A stretch of 64,000 nt of DNA from Chloroflexota bacterium (GCA_958295775.1 CATQHC010000009.1:124001-188000), one strand, 5' to 3'. Positions 16,502 through 26,065 are shown, counted from the stretch's first letter. Notes: generated by a model not told the origin, from the letters alone. Numbers and translations are program-made.

Positions 16502-18349
16502 CTACGTACGCACCCGGTGATACCATACCCACTCGAAGAGCAAGAGAAAGAGCACAGCGAGCGCCAAGTACCGCCAAATCTCCTGAAAGACCGGCAGCTC
16601 AACGGGGGGTACCGCAGCTCCACCGCGCGCGAGCGCCGGCACCTGGGCGCCGACGTTTGTCTCTGCTACGTCCTGAAGACTAACGATGAAAACTTCACGG
16701 TAGACTTCCTCCGCTCCCGCATAGTGAACCACATGATAGACGCCAAGTTCCTCCGTAGCGGCGAATGGGATGCGCTGCCTTCCGCCGAAGGAAATGCGGC
16801 CGCCATCAGGCCGCTCAACCACTAAGCGGTCGGCGTGCGGATGCAGTCCCAGCTCTATCACAGCCTGCGGCTGAAAGTGAGAAACCGTCTCTTGAATGCG
16901 GTACGGATTGAGCCACTGGTAGATGTTTCCCATCAACACGGGAAACGCCGTGCGCAACGGCAAGTTGCTCTGCACAATCGAAAACGAAAAGACTACTATG
17001 CGCCGGCCGTCGATTGAACCGCTGAACACCAGCGGACCGCGATTACTCCCTATGAGCTCGTCCGCCCAGGCAGGCAACTCCATGCGTTGCGCCCGCGACA
17101 CGCGCAAATCGCGAATATCCACAAACTGCAGGAGGCGGTGGCCCTGCGCCACGTATTCCAGCGGCGGTTCAAACATCTCACCGTTAACCGGCAAGACCTG
17201 CGACCCTGGGGGAGGATTGATAATTAGCCAATTGCCCGGTGGGAGCTCCGCTGGCAGCCAGCCGTCGAAGATGTAAAGATCATAGACGTCCGCCGGGCGA
17301 AACTCCACGGGACGCACCTGGTCTAGCGCGAGGTTTGGCAGCGGCGCCAATACGGTACTGAGAAAGAAGGGTGAATCTGAGACCAATAGCGCCCGCAGCA
17401 CCGGCGGCGGCATGAGGATCGACGCGGTGCGGTCGTCCGCCGCCAGCGCATCCTCGTGATCCAACACCGCGTCCACCCGGGAAGTGCCGGAAGGAAAGTC
17501 GCCAAAGAGGAGGTCAAGCGACGAGCCGGGCTCCGGATATGGAGCCAGTGTTATGTCACGTCGTTCCAGCGGCTGCCCGTCTGCCAAAATCGCCAGCGGC
17601 ACGGTGACTGATTGACTGCTGTAGTTTTGCACCTGAACGAATGCCTGGAGGCTCTCCAGATGACGGCGAATGGCAAAGGCACTGATTCCCTGATTGTCGG
17701 CCGGTGTGCCCACCCGGACGAAATTCACCGTTGTGTTCAGAGTCTCAGGCACGGTGGGCGCAGGAAAGCTGCCGTCGGTGTAGAGAAAGACCTCACTGCC
17801 GGGTAGCGAATCCGCGAGAGAGATAGCCAATTGCAGTGCGCGTTCCGTGTCCCCCACCGTGGCAGTTTGCGTGATGTTCTCGACAGCAGCGCGCGCAGCT
17901 TGTACTTCCCGAATTTGATAGGCAAGTACCGCTGGTTGACTGCCGAAAGCCATCACGGTGAGCCGGTCGCCCGGTTCGACAATCTCCACCTGTGCGAGCG
18001 CAGCGGCTTTCGCCTCTTCCAACCGCGTGGTGTTCCCAAAGGCCACGCTCATGCTGGCTGAGGCATCGATCACGTGCACCACGTGCCGTTGGGGGAGGGT
18101 GTCTGCCGTGCGCTCCGGCCGCGCCAGCACCAGCGTCAGCAAGAGAATGGCGAGGAGTTGAAGGAGCAGCAGAAGATGCCTGCGCAGCCGCTGCCACAAG
18201 GTGAGCGCCTGCTCGCGTTGCACCAAGTCGCGCCAGAGGAAGATGCTTGGCACTTCAACGCGCAGGCTGCGCGGACGCAGTATGTAAAAGAGCAAGACCA
18301 GCCCCGCGAGTGCTCCCCACGCGAGAGCCAATGGGACCAGCAGGCTCAT
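16502..18349 (-). CDS. BatA-type membrane protein with von Willebrand A domain
   Basis: A 615-residue membrane protein. It begins with a BatA N-terminal region: a membrane segment (4-23), the conserved PSIFLWRDL stretch and a second membrane segment (58-76), then a vWA domain with MIDAS motif VIDASASM (Asp95, Ser97, Ser99). A long extracytoplasmic beta-rich part follows and a final membrane helix near the C-terminus (LALAVLFLLLFEWVW). It overlaps the DUF58 gene by 4 bp and precedes the double-vWA gene by 2 nt. In Bacteroides and other bacteria BatA-like proteins act with MoxR ATPases in stress tolerance or complex maturation. Specific function here is inferred from this neighbourhood. Confidence 0.83.
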   Translation of the reverse strand: MSLLVPLALAWGALAGLVLLFYILRPRSLRVEVPSIFLWRDLVQREQALTLWQRLRRHLLLLLQLLAILLLTLVLARPERTADTLPQRHVVHVIDASASMSVAFGNTTRLEEAKAAALAQVEIVEPGDRLTVMAFGSQPAVLAYQIREVQAARAAVENITQTATVGDTERALQLAISLADSLPGSEVFLYTDGSFPAPTVPETLNTTVNFVRVGTPADNQGISAFAIRRHLESLQAFVQVQNYSSQSVTVPLAILADGQPLERRDITLAPYPEPGSSLDLLFGDFPSGTSRVDAVLDHEDALAADDRTASILMPPPVLRALLVSDSPFFLSTVLAPLPNLALDQVRPVEFRPADVYDLYIFDGWLPAELPPGNWLIINPPPGSQVLPVNGEMFEPPLEYVAQGHRLLQFVDIRDLRVSRAQRMELPAWADELIGSNRGPLVFSGSIDGRRIVVFSFSIVQSNLPLRTAFPVLMGNIYQWLNPYRIQETVSHFQPQAVIELGLHPHADRLVVERPDGGRISFGGRQRIPFAATEELGVYHVVHYAGAEEVYREVFIVSLQDVAETNVGAQVPALARGGAAVPPVELPVFQEIWRYLALAVLFLLLFEWVWYHRVRT

Positions 18350-19233
18350 ATAACGACTCTCCGCAAGAGCCGCTGAAACATAACTTCCTCCAGCGGCCAG
18401 GATGTTTCGAGCCGCACGTAGCGCGCGTTACGCCGCCCGCAGAATTTTTCTAGCTGATTGGCCCAGTCGAGCACGTGCTCGCGGTATTGGTTGAGCGTTT
18501 CCGCATCGGCAGCCACATTGATGGACCGGCCGGTTTCACGATCAACCAGGCTCAGTTCGCCGCTCAGTTCGGGATCGATTTCCGCCCAATCAAGCACGTG
18601 CAGGAGCACTAGCTCATTCCCCGCCTCCTGGATGGCCGTGATGCCGCGGTAGGCATCTTCCGTCATCATGTCCGAGATCAAGATCACCAAGCCGCGCTGG
18701 GCGTTACGCGCCACATAATTGCGAATCGCGGCAACCAGCGAGGTAGCGCCGCCAACGGGCCCCGCCTGCTCGAGAAAGTCGAAGAAACGGAGGGCAAAGG
18801 CTCGGCCCTGGGCAGGCGGAAAATACTGCTCAACCGATTCGCTAAACACGGCGGCAGCCAGCACGTCGTCGCGATTCAGCGCAATATATCCCAAACTGCC
18901 GGCCAGCGACTTGGCATATGCAAATTTGTTCTGCCGGCCCCAGTCCATGGAGCGGCTGCCGTCCACCAGCACGTGTACTGCGAGATGCTCTTCGGCTTCG
19001 CGCAGCTTGATGTAGAGGCGATTTGAGCGGCCGTAGACATTCCAGTCAATGTGGCGAAAGTCGTCGCCGGGACTATAGTTACGGTAGTCGGCGAACTCGA
19101 TTGACGAACCAAACTGCCGGCTGCGCCTGCCGCCGCCGCTCACCATGCCATAGCCGCGTCGGCTGATCAATTGCAGCCGATCTAACCGCCGCAAGAACGC
19201 GTGGTCGATCAATGCCGACGGACTCGACTTCAT
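18346..19233 (-). CDS. DUF58 domain protein
   Basis: A 295-residue soluble protein with the DUF58 hallmark GSSIEFADYRNYSPGDDFRHIDW followed by RLYIKLREAEEHLAVHVLVDGSRSMDWG, in which the strand DGSRSM resembles a vWA MIDAS. DUF58 proteins are almost always encoded beside MoxR ATPases and are thought to be their partners. It overlaps the MoxR gene by 4 bp at its start and the BatA-like gene by 4 bp at its end, which implies tight translational coupling and stoichiometric production. Confidence 0.9.
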   Translation of the reverse strand: MKSSPSALIDHAFLRRLDRLQLISRRGYGMVSGGGRRSRQFGSSIEFADYRNYSPGDDFRHIDWNVYGRSNRLYIKLREAEEHLAVHVLVDGSRSMDWGRQNKFAYAKSLAGSLGYIALNRDDVLAAAVFSESVEQYFPPAQGRAFALRFFDFLEQAGPVGGATSLVAAIRNYVARNAQRGLVILISDMMTEDAYRGITAIQEAGNELVLLHVLDWAEIDPELSGELSLVDRETGRSINVAADAETLNQYREHVLDWANQLEKFCGRRNARYVRLETSWPLEEVMFQRLLRRVVI

Positions 19234-20231
19234 TCTTCCTTTTCCGGTGAAATTGTCATGACTAGCTCATCAATTACCGTATCGGCAGTGACACCTTCCG
19301 CCTCGGCCTCGAAATTCAAGATGAGCCTGTGGCGCAACGTTTGGTGGGCAACTTCACGAATGTCATCGAAGGAGACGTTATAGCGTTCGTCGAACAGAGC
19401 GCGAACCTTACCGGCCAACACCAGAGTCTGCGCGCCGCGGGGCGAGGCGCCGTACCTGACGTAGTTGCGCGTAATCTGCGGGGCCTCTGCCGATTCCGGA
19501 TCCGTAGCCGTAATTAAACGCACCGCGTAGCGCAGGACGTGGGTACCAATGGGCACCTGCCGTACCAGCACCTGCAGGGCCAGGATGTCCTTCGTCGTTG
19601 CCACTTTACGCACTTCCGGCACCACGTCGGTTGTCGTGCGCAAGACTATTTCTTCCAATTCCTCAGCGTCAGGATAGTCGACGATTATCTTGAAGAAGAA
19701 CCGGTCAAGCTGCGCCTCCGGCAAGGGATACGTGCCCTCCATTTCGATGGGGTTCTGCGTAGCCATCACGAAGAAGGGGATCGGCAAGTTGTGAAGGGAG
19801 TTTCCCACCGTGACGGTTCGCTCATGCATTGCCTCCAGCAATGCCGATTGCGTCTTGGGCGTGGCGCGGTTGATCTCATCGGCCAAGATCAGATTGTTGA
19901 AGATCGGCCCCGGCTCAAACCGAAAGAAGCGGTTGTCCTGCTGGTCCTCCGCTATGACGGTAGTGCCGGTAATGTCCGCCGGCATGAGGTCGGGCGTAAA
20001 CTGAATGCGGCCGTAGCGCAAATCGAGCACCTCGCCAAGCGTCTTGACAAGCTCGGTCTTGCCCAGACCGGGCACGCCTTCGAGCAGGGCGTGGCCACCG
20101 GCAAGGAGACAGATCATGACGTTGTCAACCACGGCCTGTTGGCCTACGATTACTTTTCCCAACTCGGCGCGAATGTCCTTGGTGAGTGCATGGAAGTCTT
20201 CGATTCGCTCTTCAGTTGGCCGTGAGATCAT
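19230..20231 (-). CDS. MoxR family AAA+ ATPase
   Basis: A 333-residue AAA+ ATPase: Walker A GVPGLGKTEL (about 57-66), Walker B LILADEINRATPKTQSALLEAM, sensor 1 ATQNPIEMEGTYPLPEAQLDRF and an arginine-rich C-terminal lid. MoxR proteins act as chaperones that insert metals or assemble complexes together with vWA-domain partners (methanol dehydrogenase, nitric oxide reductase and others). Here the candidate partners are the DUF58 and vWA proteins encoded immediately downstream. Overlaps both neighbours by 4 bp. Confidence 0.93.
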   Translation of the reverse strand: MISRPTEERIEDFHALTKDIRAELGKVIVGQQAVVDNVMICLLAGGHALLEGVPGLGKTELVKTLGEVLDLRYGRIQFTPDLMPADITGTTVIAEDQQDNRFFRFEPGPIFNNLILADEINRATPKTQSALLEAMHERTVTVGNSLHNLPIPFFVMATQNPIEMEGTYPLPEAQLDRFFFKIIVDYPDAEELEEIVLRTTTDVVPEVRKVATTKDILALQVLVRQVPIGTHVLRYAVRLITATDPESAEAPQITRNYVRYGASPRGAQTLVLAGKVRALFDERYNVSFDDIREVAHQTLRHRLILNFEAEAEGVTADTVIDELVMTISPEKEE

Positions 20232-21949
20232 TGTGACTGCTCCAGCGCATTCGATAAGGCATTAAAGTATTGTTGGACATAGTCGGCTACCATCCACGGC
20301 ACAAAGTGACTCGCGCCGCCGGTGGAGACAATGGCGTTGCCCGCGTCGGTAACCCCGTACTGGGCGGGGGCCGAACCTGGCCCGGGCACAGCCACCGGCG
20401 CACGTTGCGGCGACCAGAGCGATGGGCCGATCCCCCTATCCGCCAAGACTACCGATGGCTTCTGTTGGATTTGCAGGCGGGGCGCTTCCGGTCCCGGATT
20501 GAAGGATTCTTCGCCACGGTTGCCGCCACCTTGGCTTGGCCCCCCCGGCGCAGACTGCAGTTGCCATGAATCTTGCTGCTGCGCCTGCCCCGGCTGTTCT
20601 GCCACGCCGGATGTGTTGAACGCTTGTTGTGCCTGGCTTCCCCGCTGTTGTGCATCGCTCTGCTGCGCCCCAGACTCCTCGCCGCTCGCGCCGGCCCGCA
20701 ACTGTTCAGCCTGCTGCTCCAACTGTTGCTGCGCCTGGATCCGCTGTCCGCGCTCCTGAATGGCGTCGCTAAGTTCCTGCAATTCACGCTCCGTCGCGGG
20801 GTCGTTGTACGACGCGACTTCCCTGCTCACGTCCGCTAGCTCCTGGGCCAGGCGTGGATCGGCCTGTTGCGCGCGTTCGGCCGCTTTGGCAAACGCGTCG
20901 GTCATGTCATTGCGGTCTTCACGCGATAGGTCTCGCACTTGTCGCGCCAACTCTTCGAGCGCTTGCGCCGCCTGCTCGTAGTTGCCGCGTTCCAAGTCCT
21001 GGCCGGCTTGGCGTGAGGGCCGGGCCTGTGTGAGCTCTCGACCTATCTCGGCGAGAGACGTGGCTTGCTGATCGATCTGGGGATTGCGACTTTCCTGAAG
21101 CTGTTGCGCAAGGTCGGTGAGGTCTGATCCACCTTCCTTGTTCTCCCCCGCCTCTCCCTCCTCTGCGGCCTGAGCCTGCTGGGAGGCATTCTGTTGCTGA
21201 TTCAGTTCAGCCTGCGTGAGTAACGGCTGGTTCTGGCCCTGCTGGGCACCTTCCTGCGCCGCAACCGGTTCCGCAAGGTCCTTTGCCGCCACGGGGGTAT
21301 CGGAATCTTCGCCGACCACGAACGCATCCGGTGAAGTCTGTTCGATGAGCGTGCCTTCACGCACTGCCGCCACCTGGTGCGCCAAAGGCGCGAGCGGTGC
21401 GAGCTGACCGGCCATATACGGAAACACCTCCCAGAGAAGGAGCGCCACCAATGCCAATGCCAGGAGGAGCACGTCTCGCTGCGGAATCCTGAGAGGGAAT
21501 ACCTGTCTCGGTTGGATCTCCGCCGCGTGACGGCTGGCATCGTCAAGGAGCAAAGGGCGAAACGGATTTTCATCAGAACGCCCCAGCAGTTCAACCGCCG
21601 TGGCAAGGCGTTCGGAGAGCGACAGACGCTCATCGTAGGCCTTGGCGACGTCGAGCGTGTTGAGCCGACGCATCACCGCAGGGACGACCAAAGCGAGGAA
21701 TACGCCGATTGCTAGGAAAAAGCAGATGGCGAAGACGGGCAACTGCGGCACAAGCAGCGACCCGATAAGCGAGAGACCCACGTAGAGCAGAGCCGCTACC
21801 CACAAGGCCCGGACTAGCCGCAATAGCACCGCCAACACCCGCAAGCGCCGGCCAAATTGCGAAATCCGGTTGACGTAGCTCGCCGCCGAGGCAACTCCCT
21901 TCCCAGAGAATTCAGCAGTTGCTGAAGCTGTCTTCGACGAGGTCGCCAC
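20228..21949 (-). CDS. Membrane protein with long Gln/Ala-rich coiled coil (DUF4175-like)
   Basis: First gene of the MoxR operon. Two N-terminal membrane helices (about 35-85, VALLYVGLSLIG and FAICFFLAIGVFLALVV), a third at ALALVALLLWEVFPYM, then an outward or periplasmic region rich in Gln, Ala and Glu with heptad-like patterns (about 215-430: TLAQQLQES, LEELARQVRDLSRED, QAQQQLEQQAEQLRAG). The arrangement recalls DUF4175 proteins, which sit beside MoxR genes. The C-terminus ends in a hydrophobic-aromatic segment (HFVPWMVADYVQQYFNAL). Start: GTG at 21949 with AAGGAAG about 11 nt upstream; a TTG at 21973 would add 8 residues. The stop overlaps the MoxR start by 4 bp. Function unknown. Confidence 0.75.
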   Translation of the reverse strand: MATSSKTASATAEFSGKGVASAASYVNRISQFGRRLRVLAVLLRLVRALWVAALLYVGLSLIGSLLVPQLPVFAICFFLAIGVFLALVVPAVMRRLNTLDVAKAYDERLSLSERLATAVELLGRSDENPFRPLLLDDASRHAAEIQPRQVFPLRIPQRDVLLLALALVALLLWEVFPYMAGQLAPLAPLAHQVAAVREGTLIEQTSPDAFVVGEDSDTPVAAKDLAEPVAAQEGAQQGQNQPLLTQAELNQQQNASQQAQAAEEGEAGENKEGGSDLTDLAQQLQESRNPQIDQQATSLAEIGRELTQARPSRQAGQDLERGNYEQAAQALEELARQVRDLSREDRNDMTDAFAKAAERAQQADPRLAQELADVSREVASYNDPATERELQELSDAIQERGQRIQAQQQLEQQAEQLRAGASGEESGAQQSDAQQRGSQAQQAFNTSGVAEQPGQAQQQDSWQLQSAPGGPSQGGGNRGEESFNPGPEAPRLQIQQKPSVVLADRGIGPSLWSPQRAPVAVPGPGSAPAQYGVTDAGNAIVSTGGASHFVPWMVADYVQQYFNALSNALEQSQ

Positions 21950-22149
21950 GTTGATTGCTGCTTCCTTTGGCAAGCGACCGCAATTGAGTTACAGTCGTCT
22001 GCGTCCTCAAGAAAAGTGTGGCTGCACCAGCGGCTTACGCTCGGCGCACCACATTCGCAAGCGCGCAATGCGCCCCGCACAACAAGAACAGCGCAGAGTT
22101 GCAGCCTGCCCCGGCCTGCTCTGCTTACTGACTCAATCTTACCTGAGAA

Positions 22150-22245
22150 GCGTGTAGGCGTAAACGCAGTGGCAGTTGCGACAGTAAACGCAGCAGTAGT
22201 TGCGATGGTAAGCGCAGTAGTAACGGCGGTAGTAGCCGTGTGGTA
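22150..22245 (+). repeat. Degenerate ~24-bp tandem repeat
   Basis: About four imperfect copies of a 23-24 nt unit of the type GCGACAGTAAACGCAGCAGT, the later copies drifting to GTAGTAACGGCGGTAGTAG. It lies in the roughly 390-nt non-coding stretch between the MoxR operon (reading left) and acs (reading right). The divergent position means it could influence either promoter; it may equally be simple-sequence drift. Confidence 0.5.
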
Positions 22246-22273
22246 GGACACGGTTCAGGAGGCGCAGGCGCGA

Positions 22274-22302
22274 TTGAAGCACCCGAAACGCTATGCTATC
22301 AT
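22274..22302 (+). promoter_or_regulatory. Promoter for acs
   Basis: TTGAAG (22274-22279), 17-nt spacer, TATCAT (22297-22302), 63 nt before the acs ATG. Match is 4/6 and 5/6 with ideal spacing. Confidence 0.6.
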
Positions 22303-22365
22303 GGCACCCAAACACGCACCTACCTTGGCATCTCAGATGTGCTGTGCCAATTGCAGGAGGACACG

Positions 22366-24327
22366 ATGGCAACAGAGTCCGGTAACACAATCGAAGCCCT
22401 GTTGGAAGAGCAACGGGTCTTTCCTTCGCCAGAAGAATTCGCAAAGAACGCCCATGTCAATGCCGATGACATCTTTGCGCAGGCCGCAGCCGATCCGGAA
22501 GCCTTCTGGGCTTCCGTTGCGGAAGAGTTGCACTGGTTCAAGAAATGGGACCAGGTGCTGGACGAATCCGATCCCCCTTTCTTCAAGTGGTTCGTCGGCG
22601 GCAAACTCAACATTACCCACAATTGCCTCGATCGCCACTTGACCTCGTGGCGGCGCAACAAAGCCGCCATCATCTGGGAAGGTGAGCCTGGCGACCAGGT
22701 CGTGCTTACGTACTATGACCTGTGGCGCGAGGTGAGCAAGTTTGCCAATGCCCTCAAGGGTCTGGGCGTCAAGAAGGGTGACCGCGTAACGCTCTACATG
22801 GGCATGGTGCCGGAACTCGCAATCGCCATGTTGGCCTGCGCCCGCATCGGCGCCCCGCATAGCATCGTGTTCGGCGGTTTCAGCGCCGAAGCCCTTGCCG
22901 ACCGCATCAATGATGCCCAAGGGAACGTGCTCGTCACGTGCGACGGCGGCTGGCGGCGCGGCGGCATCGTGCCCCTAAAACAGATGGCCGACGAAGCAGT
23001 GGAACGCTGTCCCACCATCGAAAGCGTGGTGGTTGTGAAGCGCATCGGCGACGAAGCCAGTATCGAGATGCAAGAGGGCCGCGACCACTGGTGGCACGAA
23101 TTGATGGAATCCGCCGGGCTGCGCTGTGAGCCGGAGGAAATGGACGCCGAGGATATGCTCTACATCCTCTACACCAGCGGCACTACCGGCAAGCCCAAGG
23201 GCATCGTGCACACCACCGGCGGCTACTCCACGCAGACCTACCTCACCACGAAGTGGGTCTTCGACATGAAAGATGACGACGTGTACTGGTGCACGGCCGA
23301 TATTGGCTGGGTGACCGGTCACTCTTACATCATCTACGGCCCGCTGCAAAACGGGGCCACGACGGTTATGTATGAGGGTGCGCCGGACTTTCCGGGCCGC
23401 GATCGCTTCTGGGACATCGTGGAAAAATACGGCATCACCATTCTCTACACCGCTCCCACCGCCATCCGCGCCTTCATGCGCTGGGGTGATGAGTATCCGG
23501 CGATGCACGACATGTCGAGCCTGCGCCTGCTCGGCTCGGTCGGCGAACCGATAAACCCCGAAGCGTGGATTTGGTACCACACAAATATCGGTGGCGAACG
23601 GTGCCCCATCGTGGACACCTGGTGGCAGACGGAGACCGGGGCAATTCTGATTACGCCCCTGCCCGGCTACACCGCAACCAAACCGGGCTCGGCAACGAAG
23701 ACCTTCCCCGGTATCAGTGCCGCCATCTTCGATGAAGCCGGTAACGTGGTGCCTGAAGGCGGCGGCTACCTTGTGCTGCAGCGTCCCTGGCCCTCGATGC
23801 TGCGGACGATCTATGGCGATCCGGAACGCTTCAAAGAACAGTATTGGAGCCGCTATCCCGGGGTCTATTTCACCGGCGACGGTGCGAAAATCGATGCGGA
23901 CGGGTACTTCTGGGTGCTCGGCCGTGTGGACGACGTCATGAATGTGGCGGGACACCGTCTTTCGACGATGGAAATCGAGAGCGCGTTGGTAGACCACCAG
24001 TCGGTAGCCGAGGCGGCCGTCATCGGCAAGACCCACGAACTCAAAGGCCAGGCGGTCTCCGCATTCGTGCTCCTCAAAGAGGGCATTGATCCGGGAGATA
24101 CGCTGCTCGACGAGCTTAAGAAGCACGTCGCCCAGAAAATCGGCCCCATCGCGCGGCCGGACGACATCTTCTTCACCGCGGACTTGCCCAAGACCCGCAG
24201 CGGCAAGATTATGCGCCGCCTCCTGCGCGACGTCGCGGAAGGTCGCGCCCTCGGCGACACCACGACATTGCTCGACGCAAACGTGGTGGACAATCTGCGC
24301 GGGCAGTACGAGGATTCAGAGGGCTGA
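22366..24327 (+). CDS. acs: Acetyl-CoA synthetase (AMP-forming)
   Basis: Activates acetate to acetyl-CoA via acetyl-AMP, 653 residues, the usual length. Motifs: the AMP-binding P-loop [14 protein letters not shown], the acetate-specific DTWWQTETG, and the C-terminal [14 protein letters not shown] with the Lys that is acetylated in regulated enzymes. The ATG at 22366 follows GCAGGAGG; the frame extends 42 codons upstream without family similarity and contains the promoter. Together with glpX this suggests growth on acetate-level carbon, though that is inference. It is transcribed alone. Confidence 0.96.
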   Translation: MATESGNTIEALLEEQRVFPSPEEFAKNAHVNADDIFAQAAADPEAFWASVAEELHWFKKWDQVLDESDPPFFKWFVGGKLNITHNCLDRHLTSWRRNKAAIIWEGEPGDQVVLTYYDLWREVSKFANALKGLGVKKGDRVTLYMGMVPELAIAMLACARIGAPHSIVFGGFSAEALADRINDAQGNVLVTCDGGWRRGGIVPLKQMADEAVERCPTIESVVVVKRIGDEASIEMQEGRDHWWHELMESAGLRCEPEEMDAEDMLYILYTSGTTGKPKGIVHTTGGYSTQTYLTTKWVFDMKDDDVYWCTADIGWVTGHSYIIYGPLQNGATTVMYEGAPDFPGRDRFWDIVEKYGITILYTAPTAIRAFMRWGDEYPAMHDMSSLRLLGSVGEPINPEAWIWYHTNIGGERCPIVDTWWQTETGAILITPLPGYTATKPGSATKTFPGISAAIFDEAGNVVPEGGGYLVLQRPWPSMLRTIYGDPERFKEQYWSRYPGVYFTGDGAKIDADGYFWVLGRVDDVMNVAGHRLSTMEIESALVDHQSVAEAAVIGKTHELKGQAVSAFVLLKEGIDPGDTLLDELKKHVAQKIGPIARPDDIFFTADLPKTRSGKIMRRLLRDVAEGRALGDTTTLLDANVVDNLRGQYEDSEG

Positions 24328-24345
24328 TAGACCCGGAATTGTCTA

Positions 24346-24361
24346 CTTGACGCACGTCAAG
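24346..24361 (+). promoter_or_regulatory. 16-bp palindrome upstream of membrane gene
   Basis: CTTGACG-CA-CGTCAAG, two perfect 7-bp arms, 20 nt before the ATG at 24382 and just after acs. A dimeric repressor operator is possible; the TTGACG inside resembles a -35 box but no -10 fits before the gene. Confidence 0.35.
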
Positions 24362-24381
24362 AGAGGTTGTAGCAGGAAAAC

Positions 24382-25209
24382 ATGTGGGAGAACATCAAAC
24401 AATGGTCAGGGTGTATTCGTACCACGGGTGGAGCCATCTCCATCTTGGGATTCCTGTGGAACGTCGTCTTTCCAATTCCCGGTCAAATTGATGATGGGCT
24501 TGCTTGGGCTGCCATCGCTACACAGATGGGGGTGCATGTGACAGACCCAATAACGCTCCTCTTCGCAGGTATCGCTATCGCTTGCTTAGTCTTGGGCACC
24601 GCAAAATGGTGGTTGGATCCAGTTTCTCGTCGCCTCAGCAAGAAGCAAGACCCACCCGCATTGCCGGAACCAGCCGAACCAACGCGCGAGTACGCAACTC
24701 GCACACCGAAAGAGATCACCCATGAAGCCTTCCTGCACGAATTCGACGATGAGCCGTGGTCCAGCCCGGAGATTGGCAAGTGGCTCAGGTTTGAAGGCAG
24801 CATTTTGGCTGCGCCCGACACAAGGCGCGACCCCATCGAGATCACTATGGAAAGTCGCGGTGACGGCGAGTGGGTTTTTCTTCACTTCGACAATGATCCC
24901 TGGCGCGACCGGCTAGCTGCTCTCAAGACCAGGGAATGCATCAAGGGCACGGGCAAGATTGTAGGGATAGAGGCTAACAACATGACACTGCACGACTGCA
25001 AGCTACTGGATATGGTAGAGGGGAACTATATACGTGACTTGCCGGGGAACAGTTGGTCTAGCCCAAGAGATTTAGCAGTCTGCCTTATAGATAGCGACAA
25101 TGGCGATGTGTACGCCATTGTACGCCGCCGCTTGGATGGACAGGTGATCCGGTATCCCATTGTTGGCACGGACCCGGCAAGGGGTACATGCCTTGGGACA
25201 TCATCCTAG
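24382..25209 (+). CDS. Membrane protein with C-terminal OB-fold-like region
   Basis: Not recognised as a named family. 275 residues: two membrane helices (about 18-32, ISILGFLWNVVFPI, and 58-78, ITLLFAGIAIACLVLGTAKWWL), a charged Pro/Glu-rich linker, then a soluble part. Within it, residues about 135-210 (WLRFEGSILAAPDTRR...IKGTGKIVGIEANNMTLHDCKLLD) have the pattern of the small OB-fold tRNA_anti-like domain found in other short bacterial membrane proteins. AGGA lies 4 nt before the ATG. Its 3' end overlaps a second frame (25188-25295) that looks protein-like, so the C-terminus may have shifted frame recently. Confidence 0.6.
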   Translation: MWENIKQWSGCIRTTGGAISILGFLWNVVFPIPGQIDDGLAWAAIATQMGVHVTDPITLLFAGIAIACLVLGTAKWWLDPVSRRLSKKQDPPALPEPAEPTREYATRTPKEITHEAFLHEFDDEPWSSPEIGKWLRFEGSILAAPDTRRDPIEITMESRGDGEWVFLHFDNDPWRDRLAALKTRECIKGTGKIVGIEANNMTLHDCKLLDMVEGNYIRDLPGNSWSSPRDLAVCLIDSDNGDVYAIVRRRLDGQVIRYPIVGTDPARGTCLGTSS

Positions 25210-25295
25210 CGCACTACACCGTGCCCAATGCGGTGATCCAGGCTATTCCGCAGGACACCGGCAACTACGGTGAAGCCTGCGGGCCGTGGTCATAG
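25188..25295 (+). other. Protein-like 35-codon tail in another frame
   Basis: ATG at 25188 opens a 35-residue frame, MPWDIILAHYTVPNAV then IQAIPQDTGNYGEACGPWS, whose composition looks more like real protein than the frame of the preceding gene at the same place. No ribosome site precedes it. It may be the original C-terminus of the 24382 gene after a frameshift, or the remains of another gene. It ends 12 nt before the next ATG. Confidence 0.3.
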
Positions 25296-25307
25296 GGAGG
25301 AGCTACT

Positions 25308-25553
25308 ATGCCACGCATCGTCTCCGAACTCATGAAGTCGCTAGGAACTGTGCTTCTGATTGCGATCCCGTCCGCGCTTTGCGGCATCGTTTTTCTCACC
25401 TTGCAGGGAATGATGTGGGGTGATGACTTTGGTTCCGCACTAGCTAGGGCTGCTACGATCACTGGCTGGATTACGCTGGTGTGCGGAGGGGGGCTAATTG
25501 TCCTGATAGTAATTGGCGTTGTAGCGAATGCCATGAAAGAAGAAGCCGACTAA
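25308..25553 (+). CDS. Small two-helix membrane protein
   Basis: 81 residues, not recognised. A strong GGGAGGAGC ribosome site precedes the ATG. Two hydrophobic helices (about 10-33 and 48-72, ITGWITLVCGGGLIVLIVIGVV) flank a short loop with WGDD. It probably forms a unit with the membrane protein upstream. Confidence 0.6.
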   Translation: MPRIVSELMKSLGTVLLIAIPSALCGIVFLTLQGMMWGDDFGSALARAATITGWITLVCGGGLIVLIVIGVVANAMKEEAD

Positions 25554-25585
25554 AGCTTCGGTCTTAGCGCCATTCTCTATCGTGA

Positions 25586-25990
25586 CTAGGCCGTTAGTTC
25601 GTCGTAGGTGAGGTGCTCGGTCTTGACCATGCGCCGGAGGGTGTCAACGAAGATGTGGTCGTTGTCGCGGTTGTTGTACCGCCATTCCAGTTCTTCCAGG
25701 TAAGCGCCCACGACCCATTCATCGATGGAGTGGTTGACGCTCTGGTGCTTGTCTCCCACTCCGAGATAGGATGCCAGTTCATCAGTGTAGATGGCATCTG
25801 CTTCGTCGCTGACAACTGCGCGGATGAATTCGTGGAGCGTGGCGCGCCGGACGTTGGGGGGCTGCTTCAAGCGGACCGCGCCCTGTCGCTGGATAGCGCC
25901 GGCAACCCAGACCTTGTTGCTGCGATAGCCGCGCCCCGCTCCGCGCTTCTTGCCGCCTACCAGCGTTTCGTCCACTTCGACCACGCCCAA
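25586..25990 (-). pseudogene. Decayed ISXO2-like (IS1595 family) transposase
   Basis: A 134-codon remnant of a DDE transposase. The first acidic motif is intact (VVEVDETLVGGKKRGAGRGY) and the second is visible (IYTDELASY), followed by HQSVNHS. There the family normally has some 25-30 residues with a HTNxIESFWSLLKRG block before the RYNNR region; here the sequence jumps from NHSIDEWVVGAYLEE to LEWRYNNRDN, so the third catalytic Glu block is deleted. The N-terminal zinc-ribbon domain is also missing upstream. No terminal inverted repeats were found. It is inactive, and marks an old insertion between 25.5 and 26 kb. Confidence 0.85.
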
Positions 25991-26065
25991 GCGTCAAGTA
26001 GATAATTCCGGATAGACCTGCTTCTTCGCTACCACTGCGTGAGAGGGAAAAGTCAAAGAACCAAG

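Noticed and set aside
22975-24126. Minus-strand 383-codon frame opposite acs
   Set aside because: Shadow of acs in the complementary frame; no motif.
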